Positions 18,549 to 27,687 are shown, counted from the stretch's first letter. The stretch is 64,000 bases of DNA from Photorhabdus laumondii subsp. laumondii (GCF_003343245.1 NZ_CP024901.1:2232001-2296000); one strand, 5' to 3'. Notes: generated by a model not told the origin, from the letters alone. Made by a program: numbers and translations.

Positions 18549-18860
18549 CTTGGGATAAATTAAATATGTGCTAGTGCTTGATGGGTTGCGAGAATGCCAT
18601 GATATTCATGAAGGTAATTATAAATCAGGATAAGTCATTGGAGTGATAAAAGGATGATATGAGCATCTCATGAAGGGGATCAGGTACTAGCCTATGGAAT
18701 ATTAAATTTACTGAAAATAAAATGGAGAAATATATTAGAGATAATATGCTATTGTAATGATAAAGGTGGAAATAACGATTGAAATTATTTTAATCTAATA
18801 TTTAAATTGGAAAATAATTTCAATGAGTGGCGGTAATGAGTTTTCGGATGGAAATTAACT
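18549..18860. other. Spacer without recognised genes
   Basis: 312 bp AT-rich spacer after the cupin gene; no conserved frame or strong hairpin seen. Confidence 0.4.
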
Positions 18861-18987
18861 TATACCCTATGGATTTCAAGATGGATCGCGACGGCAAGGG
18901 AGAGAGTCCCTGGGAGCATAGCAAACTATGTGACCGGGGTGAGCGAGTGCAGCCAACAAAGAGGCAATTTGAAGGATAACGGGTATA
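18861..18987 (+). repeat. ERIC-type repeat, copy 6
   Basis: Full-length 127-bp element in plus orientation, TATACCCTATGGATTTCAAG to GGATAACGGGTATA, with the canonical GTGACCGGGGTGAGCGAG core. Confidence 0.88.
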
Positions 18988-19289
18988 AATAACCTGAGTT
19001 CTGGTTAAGCCGTTACTAACATATCCATTTCTAAGCAGGAAATATTCAGTGACTGTTCTCTTTGAGATAATAAGCTATCTGTCCCTCTAACACATTTAAC
19101 ATTAATCCTTGCACACTACAGTGTCGTGAATGTTCTGTTTGGGAAATATTGGGTATCCGTATTTAGGGGTTGATGAACCAACTAAAGGATTCCCTTTCTC
19201 GATATTTATATCTCGTATTTAATGGTTGAGTAGTGTCAATCTTAATGCTACGGTGAATAGTATTATCATTGTTTCTCAGGCCATTACAA
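18988..19289. other. Spacer upstream of the DUF4160 remnant
   Basis: 302 bp with no recognised gene or RNA. Probably holds the old promoter of the DUF4160-DUF2442 pair. Confidence 0.35.
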
Positions 19290-19360
19290 ATGCCAACTAT
19301 CAGTGAATTTTTTGACATCTTGATCTGGATGTATTAACCATAATCCGCCTCTCAACAAGA
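19290..19360 (+). pseudogene. DUF4160 gene remnant
   Basis: ATG at 19290 opens MPTISEFFDILIWMY then stop, matching the start of DUF4160 proteins (MPTISxFFGIxIRMY). The downstream sequence shifted by one base still encodes FNHNPPL-like residues, matching the FxDHxPPHFH segment that should follow; after that the gene is deleted up to the DUF2442 gene. A frameshift plus a large internal deletion thus destroyed the usual upstream partner of DUF2442. Confidence 0.65.
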
Positions 19361-19382
19361 TTGAACCACTGGAGAGATTATC

Positions 19383-19634
19383 ATGCGCAGAGTAACGAAA
19401 GTGGAAATAAAGCCAGAATACACCTTGGCGGTGACGTTCGATGATGGCACCTATGGAGAGGTGTGCATCGCGGATCGGTTGTTCGGACCCATGTTCGAGC
19501 CACTGAAAGAGCAGGAATTCTTTGCCCAAGCGCGTGTTGATGAGTGTGGCGCAGTGTGTTGGCCGAATGATGTTGATCTGGCACCCGACGCACTCTACAA
19601 AAAGCTCAAATCCCACTTAAGGGGTAATATATGA
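19383..19634 (+). CDS. DUF2442 family protein
   Basis: 83-aa protein with the DUF2442 pattern (RRVTKVEIKPEYTLAVTFDDG near the N-terminus, ending WPNDVDLAPDALY). This family is commonly encoded directly after DUF4160 in small toxin-antitoxin-like pairs; here only a broken DUF4160 precedes it, so this may be an orphan antitoxin-like gene. Start ATG 19383 has GGAGAG 9 nt upstream. An 18-codon ORF beginning in the ATGA overlap at 19631 follows and has no recognisable identity. Confidence 0.72.
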   Translation: MRRVTKVEIKPEYTLAVTFDDGTYGEVCIADRLFGPMFEPLKEQEFFAQARVDECGAVCWPNDVDLAPDALYKKLKSHLRGNI

Positions 19635-19716
19635 CTGAACTGTTTGCATCGCTTGCGTTTGGATATTGGCAAAAGCGAGCGTTTTAGTCATTTTCTAGAA
19701 GGTATTGATGGACTGA

Positions 19717-19902
19717 CTAAAATACAATTTTATCCTTCCGTTTAAAAGCAAGATAAACACCTTCTTTAACCATATCTAGAGATATATATTCAGTGCCAAA
19801 ATTTCCTGTTGGCTTGGTTTTATAAGGAATGAGTTCTTCATTGAAGATTTCTTGGTAAGATTTCCCTAGACTGTTTATTAATGCCTCTACATTGACTGTC
19901 AC
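19717..19902 (-). pseudogene. Truncated DUF6392-type immunity gene
   Basis: 61-residue fragment nearly identical to residues 1-60 of the intact genes at 21113-21583 and 20542-21009 ([20 protein letters not shown], then [13 protein letters not shown]). It ends where the paralogues continue with the second half ([10 protein letters not shown]...), so it is a 3'-truncated copy. It marks the far edge of the immunity-gene array. Confidence 0.75.
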
Positions 19903-20258
19903 TTGTATAACCCTTTTTGCTTCCTACCAGCTATCACTCTAGTTGATTTCGGTGGATAGTAGTTTAACACCTGAACCGACTGGAAATACTAGAATATTGC
20001 TATTCTTCTGTACCTTCATTCGATATTATTCTTGAAGTCAACTTTTGTTTTTCAATTCCATCTTACATACGCTCTCATTCTTACAGAGTTTATTATAGTT
20101 ATGACTAAGCTCTGCTGGTTGCAGAGCTTAGTCCTTGTAAGCCACTATTTCTTATTGATAATGTTATGCGAATAATTCATTTGATAGTAATTTCATGTAA
20201 ATATTAACCACTTACAAGAAAAACAGTGAAATACGACAAAGAATATTTAACTCTAAAA
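19903..20258. other. Spacer with strong hairpin at 20103-20133
   Basis: 356 bp without a gene. It contains a perfect 12-bp inverted repeat, GACTAAGCTCTG (20103-20114) and CAGAGCTTAGTC (20122-20133), with a 7-nt loop. On the minus strand it lies ~125 nt after the CPCC gene and could terminate that transcript, though no long U tract follows. Confidence 0.5.
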
Positions 20259-20444
20259 TCAATCTTTCTTTGAAAGATAGAGTTTCTTCGCATCTTCCAA
20301 ACTCATAGAATTAGCTCCTCCTGAAAAATGTGGGTCTGCTGATTGAACAGGATCATCTTCCCAATGACATATCGAACATATTTCATATTCGCCTAAACGT
20401 TCAATTGTCTGTTTACCACAACAAGGACAAGTATTATATCCCAT
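20259..20444 (-). CDS. CPCC family cysteine-rich protein
   Basis: 61-aa protein with a CPCCG motif at 6-10 and a second CSIC pair ~22-25, a four-cysteine zinc-ribbon-like arrangement, followed by HWEDDPVQ and a C-terminal DAKKLYLSKK helix. This matches the CPCC family, repeatedly found among immunity genes of polymorphic toxin loci. ATG 20444 is chosen because AGGAAAT precedes it; the frame extends upstream to a TTG without such a signal. Position downstream of two DUF6392 immunity-like genes supports an immunity or accessory role (inference). Confidence 0.72.
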   Translation of the reverse strand: MGYNTCPCCGKQTIERLGEYEICSICHWEDDPVQSADPHFSGGANSMSLEDAKKLYLSKKD

Positions 20445-20481
20445 TATTTCCTGTTCCAATATTCAAATTCACTTTCAGTTT

Positions 20482-20560
20482 AATTTTTTAATCTATTGAT
20501 TAATGAATTGATTTTCAAGAAAAATTTCCTCTTTATATTGACTACCAACACACTTCTGAG
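20482..20560 (-). repeat. Duplicated 3' flank of the DUF6392 genes (partner 21055-21135)
   Basis: The stretch GATTAATGAATTGATTTTCAAG and following bases into the 3' end of copy 2 match 21055-21135 (GATTAATGAATTGGCTCTCAAG...). The similarity extends outside the coding region, showing that the immunity genes arose by segmental duplication including their downstream flank. Confidence 0.7.
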
Positions 20561-21009
20561 GTGAGTAGGAGTGTTATGTATTCAACACGGTCAAGTAAAT
20601 CATAGGAGATCTGCATACTTGTCGGAACACGGAAATTAAGTAATGTATATAAGTCCTTACGACCAAACTGGTGCTTCATAATCATCTCAGGCGGATGCGA
20701 CTTTTCAGGCTCTCCAAACTGTTCATGAATCCATTGACGAGACATCATCGAAATTAGGGGAGATGGCAACTCGTTGGGAAATTGATATGATGGCTTATCT
20801 CGATCAATTAGGGTAATTGTCACAACAAATAAAATCTTATTTTTTCTTTTAAATGCCAAATACACACCTTCTTTAATCATATCCAATGATATATAATCAC
20901 AGCCTAGGTGTCCTTTAGGCTTTGTTTTATAAGGAATTAATCCTTCACTATAAATTTCCTGATAAGTTCTACCTAAACTATTAATTAGTACTTCAATGTT
21001 AATCGCCAT
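20542..21009 (-). CDS. DUF6392 family, putative pyocin/toxin immunity protein (copy 2)
   Basis: 155-aa cytosolic protein, about two-thirds identical by eye to the 156-aa neighbour at 21113-21583: shared [40 protein letters not shown] and [23 protein letters not shown]6392 proteins are found next to S-type pyocin/colicin-like toxins and are thought to be immunity proteins. Divergence is spread along the gene, with differences near the C-terminus ([20 protein letters not shown]), consistent with specificity change after duplication. No toxin gene is directly attached to this copy. Confidence 0.72.
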   Translation of the reverse strand: MAINIEVLINSLGRTYQEIYSEGLIPYKTKPKGHLGCDYISLDMIKEGVYLAFKRKNKILFVVTITLIDRDKPSYQFPNELPSPLISMMSRQWIHEQFGEPEKSHPPEMIMKHQFGRKDLYTLLNFRVPTSMQISYDLLDRVEYITLLLTSEVCW

Positions 21010-21112
21010 TATTTATATAACCTCTTTTCTCAATTAAGCCAATTCATCTTCAATTTAACCTTTTAAGCTGCTGATTAATGAATTGGCTCTCAAGAAAATC
21101 TCCTCTTTTTGA

Positions 21113-21583
21113 CTACCACCAACGTACTTCTGAGGTGGGTAGAAATGTCACTTCTTTAACGCGATCTGATAGATCATAATCAACTTGCATGTTAGTTGGT
21201 ATACGAAAATCTAGTATCGTGTACAAATCAACCCACCCAAACTCTTCTTTCATTATCACTTTTGGTTCTTTTGACTTTTCAGGCAATCCGAATTGTTCAT
21301 GGATCCACTGACGTGACATATGTGAGATCAGCGGTGATGGTAACTCATTTGGAAATGTGTATGATGGTTTATCACTATCTAGTAGAGTAAGTGTCACATC
21401 AAATAAAATTTTATCCTTCCGTTTAAAAGCAAGATAAACACCTTCTTTAACCATATCTAGAGATATATATTCAGTGCCAAAATTTCCTGTTGGCTTGGTT
21501 TTATAGGGAATGAGTCCCGCATCAAAGATTTCCTGATACGTTTTCCCCAAACTGTTTATTAATGATTCTATATTTACTGTCAT
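21113..21583 (-). CDS. DUF6392 family, putative immunity protein for the orphan toxin cassette (copy 1)
   Basis: 156-aa protein; features as in copy 2 ([55 protein letters not shown]). Its ATG at 21583 overlaps the stop of the orphan toxin cassette by 4 nt (ATGA), the normal coupling of toxin and cognate immunity gene. Cytosolic, no signal peptide. The pairing is inferred from position. Confidence 0.75.
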   Translation of the reverse strand: MTVNIESLINSLGKTYQEIFDAGLIPYKTKPTGNFGTEYISLDMVKEGVYLAFKRKDKILFDVTLTLLDSDKPSYTFPNELPSPLISHMSRQWIHEQFGLPEKSKEPKVIMKEEFGWVDLYTILDFRIPTNMQVDYDLSDRVKEVTFLPTSEVRWW

Positions 21584-22068
21584 TTGTATAACCTCTGTTC
21601 CTGATTTAGTTTATGCATTTTTACTCTAGCTTCTTCGAGCTGACGCTCTGTTGCACCATATTCCTGTAATGCTGGCATTATCGTATTAAAATCTCGATCG
21701 ACAGCTCCCCGTAAGTCACAGGCATCCTGTCGTATTTGCTCAGGGGTATTACGTCCCCCATAGGTCGCACTGAGTTTTCTATGGACATCAGCAGGAATAA
21801 TTATAGCTGCTACATTTTTCGATAATCTTTCCAGTTGCTTGGGTTTCAGTTCTGGATAAAGGTTTTTCCAGTAAGCCTGAACCGCAGCATCCGAAGGCAT
21901 ATGATCTGCATGTGTTCCATTCCTCAGTCTCCCCGCAAAGTTTTTATACAAATCCACCTCAAACAATTTCACCGGCGGTTTACTCAAATACACATACACC
22001 GGCGGCATATTCGGGATGGGGAGTATCAGAATATAATCCCGAAAATCCTTCTCTTCCGGCATTGGCAA
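21580..22068 (-). CDS. Orphan toxin-tip cassette (pyocin-type linker plus putative nuclease domain)
   Basis: The frame opens without an ATG: the homologous stretch [17 protein letters not shown] is continuous with upstream codons that run to a stop near 22130, and only a TTG (22068) or the ATG of MPEEK (22062) could start it, neither with a good ribosome site. The first ~35 residues repeat the linker just before the toxin domain of the PAAR effector at 22419-24107 ([12 protein letters not shown]...PVYVYLSKP). The rest (~125 aa) is a different C-terminal domain with [11 protein letters not shown] and [16 protein letters not shown], suggestive of a His-rich nuclease fold but not assignable. This is the layout of a displaced toxin tip that can replace the active tip by recombination in the shared linker. 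A DUF6392 immunity gene is coupled behind it. Confidence 0.68.
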   Translation of the reverse strand: MPMPEEKDFRDYILILPIPNMPPVYVYLSKPPVKLFEVDLYKNFAGRLRNGTHADHMPSDAAVQAYWKNLYPELKPKQLERLSKNVAAIIIPADVHRKLSATYGGRNTPEQIRQDACDLRGAVDRDFNTIMPALQEYGATERQLEEARVKMHKLNQEQRLYK

Positions 22069-22120
22069 CGATTCAATACCAATATGATAGCTGTGTGAGG
22101 TATTAACCTTACTTAACCGT

Positions 22121-22151
22121 GATAAAAAGGATTATAAAAATCCTTTTTATC
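22121..22151 (-). terminator. Hairpin after the Im9-like immunity gene
   Basis: Perfect 11-bp inverted repeat GATAAAAAGGA (22121-22131) and TCCTTTTTATC (22141-22151) with a 9-nt loop, 14 nt past the immunity gene stop. AT-rich, so it can act in either direction. It separates the active toxin-immunity unit from the silent cassette. Confidence 0.55.
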
Positions 22152-22164
22152 ACTGACTTAATTG

Positions 22165-22422
22165 CTATTTTTTAAAGCCAGGTTTACCGCTTTTGGCTCG
22201 CCATTCTTTGATTTGCTTCACTATTCCTTCAGGAGAATCATCCTGACCAGACGATGGGTAAAAAAGGATATCAGTACCATCTGGATGCTCTGATAAACGG
22301 ATAAAATCTTGAACTGCAACATTAGCTTCATCTTCCGTCGCATAGTCTGCATTGCATACTTTTCTGGCAAATTCTAAAAACTCAGCTTCTGTATAATCTT
22401 CTAACTTTTTATTTAGCTTCAT
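22165..22422 (-). CDS. Colicin E9/E7-type (Im9-like) DNase immunity protein
   Basis: 85-aa acidic four-helix protein of the Im2/Im7/Im8/Im9 family: DYTEAEFLEFARKVCNAD, EHPDGTDILFYP (helix III with the conserved DxxxYYP-like segment) and DDSPEGIVKQIKEWRA all match Im9. It binds next to the active site of the cognate HNH nuclease and blocks it in the producer cell. The ATG overlaps the effector stop by 4 nt, so translation is coupled. Assignment to the preceding effector is firm by position and family. Confidence 0.92.
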   Translation of the reverse strand: MKLNKKLEDYTEAEFLEFARKVCNADYATEDEANVAVQDFIRLSEHPDGTDILFYPSSGQDDSPEGIVKQIKEWRAKSGKPGFKK

Positions 22423-24107
22423 TTTATTCCACCTTTGCTTGAATGAATTTCGATATGCCTTTTTGGTGTTGTTACACGAAGGTTATCGAGATTATAGACT
22501 TCACCACCGTCTTTAATAAATTTAACATGATGGATCTCATATTTTTCTCGATTTCCAATGTGTTCCTGTCGTGGTGAATATGGAGAGTAACTCTTTTTTA
22601 AAAACTCTTTATTATGTGAATTAAATTGCTGAGACAACTCAGGATCATTACCAACCTCTTTCCAAAATGCCCTTCTGAAATCATCAAAGTTATTAAATCT
22701 CCTCCCTCGTAACTTATCCGCTATCTGGCTAGGGATGGGTGCCCCCATATCTTGTCCTGCGAGACTTAACCAATTACCTTCAACTCTTTGTCCTTGGCCA
22801 GTTACCACTCCCGGTTGGTTCCGAGGAGTATTAAACATCACATAAACTGGTTTCATTCCTGAACCGGCGGGAAAGACCAGAATATAATCCCGAAAATCCT
22901 TCTCTTCCGGCATTGGCAACGATTCAATATCGCTGCCGACTTTATCCGGGATCGGCAATACGGTTATCTGCGACGGAATAAACGGCTGTTCCTCATTCCC
23001 GGTATGGGGTGGAACTTTGAATTCCTGATCGTTTGGTGTCCATAAAATCGTTGGCCGATATTCTCCTGGTTCCCAGAACTCATAATTACCGGTGACTGGA
23101 TTCCGTTTCATCATACGAACCGGCACTTTATCCAGACCACTTTCTGGGCTGACGTGATACCCCTGAACCGTCATCCTGCCGCTTTTTTCATCTCTGATCC
23201 AGCGAAAACGGACACGGGTCGGTGCTTTACCATACTGACTGGCAATTTCACTAAGATGATATTGGTTTAAGTAATCTTCCTCGCTTTCATTTAACCCCGA
23301 TGAATAAAACAACCCCATTAATCCGACTGTCAACGGATTCGGCGCTGCCAGCCAACGTCCGGCACTAGTAACGCCACCGCCAATGAAACGCATCACCAGC
23401 GCTTCGCCATCCGCTACCGCGCTGCGAGTCGTTGCAGCTACAGCAGTCGCAGCGGCTTCGGCTTTATCTTTGCTATTGCTAAACCACCGTTTATACCACG
23501 GTAATTTTTTATCCTGTGGCTTATCCGGTTCTGGTGGATGTTTTTTGCCTTGCGGAGGCTGTTCAGGCTTTGATTCCGTGACAGGGGCGGGCGATGATAG
23601 AACCTGATATATCCCCATCCTACCGAAATTATTTGCCGGTTCAGTCTCCGTACCGGCGTCGGTACAGCCTTTGCCCCGTTGACGAGATTTGGCAAATACC
23701 GGGATCGGTGGAGGCGGCACTTGTGTCACCGGTGGAGGATTGGACTGAACTGTTGTTGCTTCCTTCATTGGTGATGAGAAGTTTTGCGTCGCCGTATAAG
23801 CAGGTGTTACCGCTTGTTGACGAGGCTGTTCCTGCTTCTCGTAGCTGTCCATAACCGAATTGATAAACCGGGCCCGGCAAGGGCAGGTGCTGACACTATC
23901 CAATGTGCCGGCTAATCGTTGCCCCATATCAAACATATCTGATATGCCGCCGACAATCATATAAGTACCGGGATGCTTGCCGCAGGTAACTTTATCCCCT
24001 TCACGCGCGGTGGCTCGCCCATTAAATGTCATGGTGTGATCACCCGTAATAATCTGTCCACCACAGGTAGTTTTGTCACCAACCAGCAGGTAATACCCTA
24101 TTGCCAT
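22419..24107 (-). CDS. PAAR-domain effector with S-type pyocin region and colicin E9-like HNH DNase tip
   Basis: 562 aa. Residues 1-~85 form a PAAR spike-tip domain (YLLVGDKTTCGGQIITGD, GRATAREGDKVTCG), which docks on VgrG of a type VI secretion system. Then comes a Pro/Lys-rich linker, a short Ala-rich hydrophobic stretch (~215-245), an S-type pyocin domain (~280-430; ends at the [12 protein letters not shown] linker), and a C-terminal DNase ~440-562: RFNNFDDFRRAFWKEVG, then EIHHVKFIKDGGEVYNLDNL and TTPKRHIEIH, closely matching the H-N-H site of colicin E9. Predicted to be injected into rivals and to cut DNA. No PAAR-free T6SS structural genes are nearby; a vgrG lies 36 kb away. Divergent from flhB across a 305-bp gap. 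Confidence 0.92.
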   Translation of the reverse strand: MAIGYYLLVGDKTTCGGQIITGDHTMTFNGRATAREGDKVTCGKHPGTYMIVGGISDMFDMGQRLAGTLDSVSTCPCRARFINSVMDSYEKQEQPRQQAVTPAYTATQNFSSPMKEATTVQSNPPPVTQVPPPPIPVFAKSRQRGKGCTDAGTETEPANNFGRMGIYQVLSSPAPVTESKPEQPPQGKKHPPEPDKPQDKKLPWYKRWFSNSKDKAEAAATAVAATTRSAVADGEALVMRFIGGGVTSAGRWLAAPNPLTVGLMGLFYSSGLNESEEDYLNQYHLSEIASQYGKAPTRVRFRWIRDEKSGRMTVQGYHVSPESGLDKVPVRMMKRNPVTGNYEFWEPGEYRPTILWTPNDQEFKVPPHTGNEEQPFIPSQITVLPIPDKVGSDIESLPMPEEKDFRDYILVFPAGSGMKPVYVMFNTPRNQPGVVTGQGQRVEGNWLSLAGQDMGAPIPSQIADKLRGRRFNNFDDFRRAFWKEVGNDPELSQQFNSHNKEFLKKSYSPYSPRQEHIGNREKYEIHHVKFIKDGGEVYNLDNLRVTTPKRHIEIHSSKGGIK

Positions 24108-24412
24108 CTACTTCACTTCCCCTTTGACTAGCCACATTAATCTTTTTTTTAACTAAAATAATTACCGTATCGTTACAACTTAAAAGGTAATAATTGATCG
24201 GTAATGCAATATATTTGAGTTAAAGAGATATAGAAAAGTTCAGAAATTAATGAAAATAAAATCGAATTTTTTGCTGCTAGCTCTATCCCGCAAATACCCG
24301 GTCAAATTTCTCATTGTTCCAGCCATCGGATTTTTTCTCTTTTGTCATGCTAACCGCCATTTGATTCCATATTTTCTGATCGATAGCGTTTGAAAATCTG
24401 ACAAGGAAAGCC
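24108..24412. promoter_or_regulatory. Divergent intergenic region between PAAR effector and flhB
   Basis: 305 bp that must hold both promoters. A very weak FlhDC-like arrangement is visible (AATGAAAATAAAATCG near 24249 and CTCTATCCCGCAAAT near 24280), much poorer than the site upstream of flgB. The flhB start lacks an obvious sigma-28 element. Confidence 0.35.
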
Positions 24413-25564
24413 GTGGCTGAAGATAGCGATCTTGAGAAAACAGAAGAACCCACGCCCCATAAGCGGGAAAAAGCGCGAAAAGAGGGACAAATAGTCCGTT
24501 CCAGAGAGCTGAGTTCTATCTTGATGTTGACCAGTGGTTTAAGTTTGCTCTGGATGAGTGGTCAGTCAATGACGCATGAATTGTCGTTGATGGTGTTTGA
24601 AGGGTTTAGCTTTGATCACAGCATGGTCAGCAATGATAAGCAGATGGTTCAACAGATTGGCAGGTTGCTGCAACAGGCTGTTTTGGCCCTGCTGCCGGTT
24701 TTTGCTGGATTAGTATTAGTTGCATTAAGTGCCCCGGCGCTATTGGGTGGATTAGTGTTCAGTACCAAATCCATCAAATTTGATCCGAAAAAATTGAATC
24801 CCATTTCTGGCCTGAAACGTATTTTTTCAATGAATGCGTTGGCGGAATTATTCAAAGCATTACTTAAAGCGGGATTTGTCGGTATTGGTGCTGCTTTGTT
24901 CCTTTGGATGAACTGGCCTGCCATGTTACGGCTTATAGCTCAACCGCCACTGTTGGCACTGGATGATGCTATGCAAATGCTGATATTCGCCGGTTATGTG
25001 GTGGTTTTCATGTTGATACCGATGGTGGCTTTCGATGTTGTTTACCAGATATACAGCCATTTGAAAAAACTGAGAATGACCCGGCAGGAAATAAAGGATG
25101 AATTTAAAGAACAAGAGGGGGACCCACATGTCAAAGCGCGTATCCGTCAGCAACAACGGGCGGCTGCTCGTCAGCGTATGATGGCGGATGTACCGAAAGC
25201 GGATGTGATTGTCACCAACCCAACTCACTATGCCGTTGCGTTGAAATATGATGAAAAAGCGATGAGTGCGCCAAAAATATTGGCGAAAGGGGCGGGGATC
25301 ATTGCATTACGGATTAAAGAAATAGGTACAGAAAATCGTATTCCATTACTTGAGGTGCCGCCACTTGCCAGGGCGCTTTATCGCCATGGTGAAATTGGCG
25401 GGCAGATCCCCGCGACACTGTATGCGGCAGTCGCGGAAGTGCTTGCTTGGGTCTACCAATTGAAACGTTGGAAACGGGAAGGCGGCTTGAAGCCGAAGAA
25501 ACCTGAAAATCTGCCAGTGCCGCCAGCACTGGATTTTGCTGGAGAAAATAATCGTCATGGCTAA
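24413..25564 (+). CDS. flhB: Flagellar export apparatus protein FlhB
   Basis: 383 aa, full length. Four transmembrane segments (~33-52, ~90-115, ~145-165, ~185-210) followed by a cytoplasmic domain with the self-cleavage motif NPTH at 269-272, numbered as in E. coli. FlhB switches the export gate from rod/hook to filament substrates. The GTG start at 24413 with AAGGAAA in front is the only suitable start for the conserved AEDSDLEKTEEPTPHK N-terminus. Overlaps flhA by 8 nt. Confidence 0.97.
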   Translation: MAEDSDLEKTEEPTPHKREKARKEGQIVRSRELSSILMLTSGLSLLWMSGQSMTHELSLMVFEGFSFDHSMVSNDKQMVQQIGRLLQQAVLALLPVFAGLVLVALSAPALLGGLVFSTKSIKFDPKKLNPISGLKRIFSMNALAELFKALLKAGFVGIGAALFLWMNWPAMLRLIAQPPLLALDDAMQMLIFAGYVVVFMLIPMVAFDVVYQIYSHLKKLRMTRQEIKDEFKEQEGDPHVKARIRQQQRAAARQRMMADVPKADVIVTNPTHYAVALKYDEKAMSAPKILAKGAGIIALRIKEIGTENRIPLLEVPPLARALYRHGEIGGQIPATLYAAVAEVLAWVYQLKRWKREGGLKPKKPENLPVPPALDFAGENNRHG

Positions 25565-27638
25565 TCTGGCCTCTATACTTCGTTTACCGGGCAATATGAA
25601 AGGCTCGCAATGGCAAATGCTTGCCGGGCCGGTATTGATCCTCTTGATTTTGTCGATGATGGTATTGCCATTGCCGCCATTCATGCTTGATTTACTGTTT
25701 ACGTTTAACATAGCGCTATCAATCATGGTGTTGCTGGTGGCGATGTTTACCCGGCGTACGCTAGATTTTGCTGCATTTCCGACCATTTTGCTGTTCTCCA
25801 CATTATTGCGCTTATCTCTTAACGTAGCTTCAACCCGTATCATTTTATTGGAAGGGCATACGGGTTCTGCGGCAGCGGGGCATGTTGTAGAGGCATTTGG
25901 CCATTTTCTGGTTGGTGGCAACTTCGCTATCGGTATTGTGGTATTTATCATCTTGGTATTGATTAACTTTATGGTCATTACTAAAGGTGCAGGGCGGATT
26001 GCCGAAGTGGGTGCCCGTTTTGTGTTGGATGGCATGCCGGGTAAACAGATGGCAATTGATGCCGATTTAAATGCGGGATTGATTGGTGAAGAAGAAGCGA
26101 AGAAACGCCGTGCTGAAGTGACACAGGAATCGGATTTTTATGGTTCGATGGATGGTGCCAGTAAGTTTGTGCGCGGCGATGCGATTGCGGGATTGATGAT
26201 CTTAGTTATCAACGTCGTTGGCGGCTTAATTGTTGGTGTGGCTCAACATGGTATGAGTCTGGGGGATGCGGGGGAAGCGTATACCCTGTTAACCATTGGT
26301 GATGGTTTGGTTGCACAGTTACCTGCTCTCATTATTTCTACTGCGGCGGGTGTTATTGTGACTCGCGTAGCAACGGATCAGGACGTTGGTCAGCAGATGG
26401 TGACTCAACTGTTCAACAATCCCAGAGTGATGATGTTGAGTGCGGGTGTTCTTGGATTGTTGGGCATGGTACCGGGAATGCCCAATTTTGTTTTCCTGTT
26501 ATTTACCGCGGCATTAGCTGGTCTTGGCTGGTATCTATATCGCCGCACCGATGCGCCGGCGATAAATACAGAAAAACCAAAAATAGAAGAGCAGCAACAG
26601 ACATCAGAAGCTTCATGGTCCGATGTTCAGCTTGAAGATCCTTTGGGTATGGAAGTAGGTTATCGTCTGATTCCGATGGTTGATTTTCGCCAGAATGGTG
26701 AATTACTGGGGAGGATCAGCGGCATTCGTAAGAAATTTGCTCAGGAGATGGGATATTTACCGCCGGTTGTTCATATCCGGGATAACCTTGAACTGGCCCC
26801 AGCGGGCTACCGTATTCTGATGAAAGGGGTAGAAATTGGTCGTGGTGAAGCGCATCCGGGGCGCTGGCTGGCGATTAACCCCGGTGGTGCCGTGGGGGAA
26901 TTGCCGGGTGATATCACCAAAGATCCTGCTTTTGGCCTGTCTGCGGTTTGGATTGATGATAGCCTCAGAGAGCAAGCTCAGGTTCAAGGGTACACGGTGG
27001 TTGCCGCCAGTACGGTGGTTGCGACCCATATGAATCACCTGTTGACGCAATATGCGAATGAGTTATTTGGTCGTCAGGAAGCTCAACAACTGTTTGAGCG
27101 GGTCAGTCAAGAGATGCCTAAACTGACCGAGGACTTTATTCCTGATGTTGTTAATCTGACAACCTTGCATAAAGTGCTGCAAAATCTGTTGTCCGAACAA
27201 GTGCCGATTCGAGACATGCGGACAATTATTGAAACCTTGGCTGAACATGCACCTGGACAAACTGATCCTTATGAATTGACATCTTTGGTTAGAATTGCGC
27301 TTGGCCGGGCAATTGCTCAACAGTGGTTCCCCGGCGCACAGGAAATTCAGGTCATCGGATTGGATGCGGGCCTTGAGCGCTTGTTAATTCAGGCGTTACA
27401 AAATGGCGGTGGTCTGGAACCCGGATTGGCGGATAACTTACAACGGCAAGCGACGGAAGCACTGCAACGCCAAGAAATGTTGGGCGCGCCTCCGGTGCTG
27501 TTGGTCAATCATGCATTACGCCCGCTGTTATCGCGTTTCTTACGTAGAACTTTGCCTCAATTAGTGGTTTTATCTAATCTTGAAATCAGTGATAACCGTC
27601 AAATTCGTATGACCGCGACCATTGGTGGTAATGGATAG
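25557..27638 (+). CDS. flhA: Flagellar export gate protein FlhA
   Basis: 693 aa when started at ATG 25557 (MANLASILRLPGNMK), matching the E. coli length; an in-frame start 21 nt earlier lies deep in flhB and is not preferred. N-terminal half has eight membrane segments with the FHIPEP family signature (RIAEVGARFVLDGMPGKQMAIDAD); the C-terminal half is the cytoplasmic substrate/chaperone docking domain that forms the nonamer ring. Coupled to flhB by overlap. The usual enterobacterial follower flhE is absent here; an accessory block begins instead. Confidence 0.97.
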   Translation: MANLASILRLPGNMKGSQWQMLAGPVLILLILSMMVLPLPPFMLDLLFTFNIALSIMVLLVAMFTRRTLDFAAFPTILLFSTLLRLSLNVASTRIILLEGHTGSAAAGHVVEAFGHFLVGGNFAIGIVVFIILVLINFMVITKGAGRIAEVGARFVLDGMPGKQMAIDADLNAGLIGEEEAKKRRAEVTQESDFYGSMDGASKFVRGDAIAGLMILVINVVGGLIVGVAQHGMSLGDAGEAYTLLTIGDGLVAQLPALIISTAAGVIVTRVATDQDVGQQMVTQLFNNPRVMMLSAGVLGLLGMVPGMPNFVFLLFTAALAGLGWYLYRRTDAPAINTEKPKIEEQQQTSEASWSDVQLEDPLGMEVGYRLIPMVDFRQNGELLGRISGIRKKFAQEMGYLPPVVHIRDNLELAPAGYRILMKGVEIGRGEAHPGRWLAINPGGAVGELPGDITKDPAFGLSAVWIDDSLREQAQVQGYTVVAASTVVATHMNHLLTQYANELFGRQEAQQLFERVSQEMPKLTEDFIPDVVNLTTLHKVLQNLLSEQVPIRDMRTIIETLAEHAPGQTDPYELTSLVRIALGRAIAQQWFPGAQEIQVIGLDAGLERLLIQALQNGGGLEPGLADNLQRQATEALQRQEMLGAPPVLLVNHALRPLLSRFLRRTLPQLVVLSNLEISDNRQIRMTATIGGNG

Positions 27639-27658
27639 CGGTATCAATAGAATAGTGG

Positions 27659-27687
27659 GCCATTTTTATTCCAAAATGGCTTGCTAT
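27659..27687 (+). terminator. Probable terminator of flhBA
   Basis: Arms GCCATTTT (27659-27666) and AAAATGGC (27673-27680), 6-nt loop, followed by TTGCTAT, 20 nt after the flhA stop codon. Confidence 0.6.
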
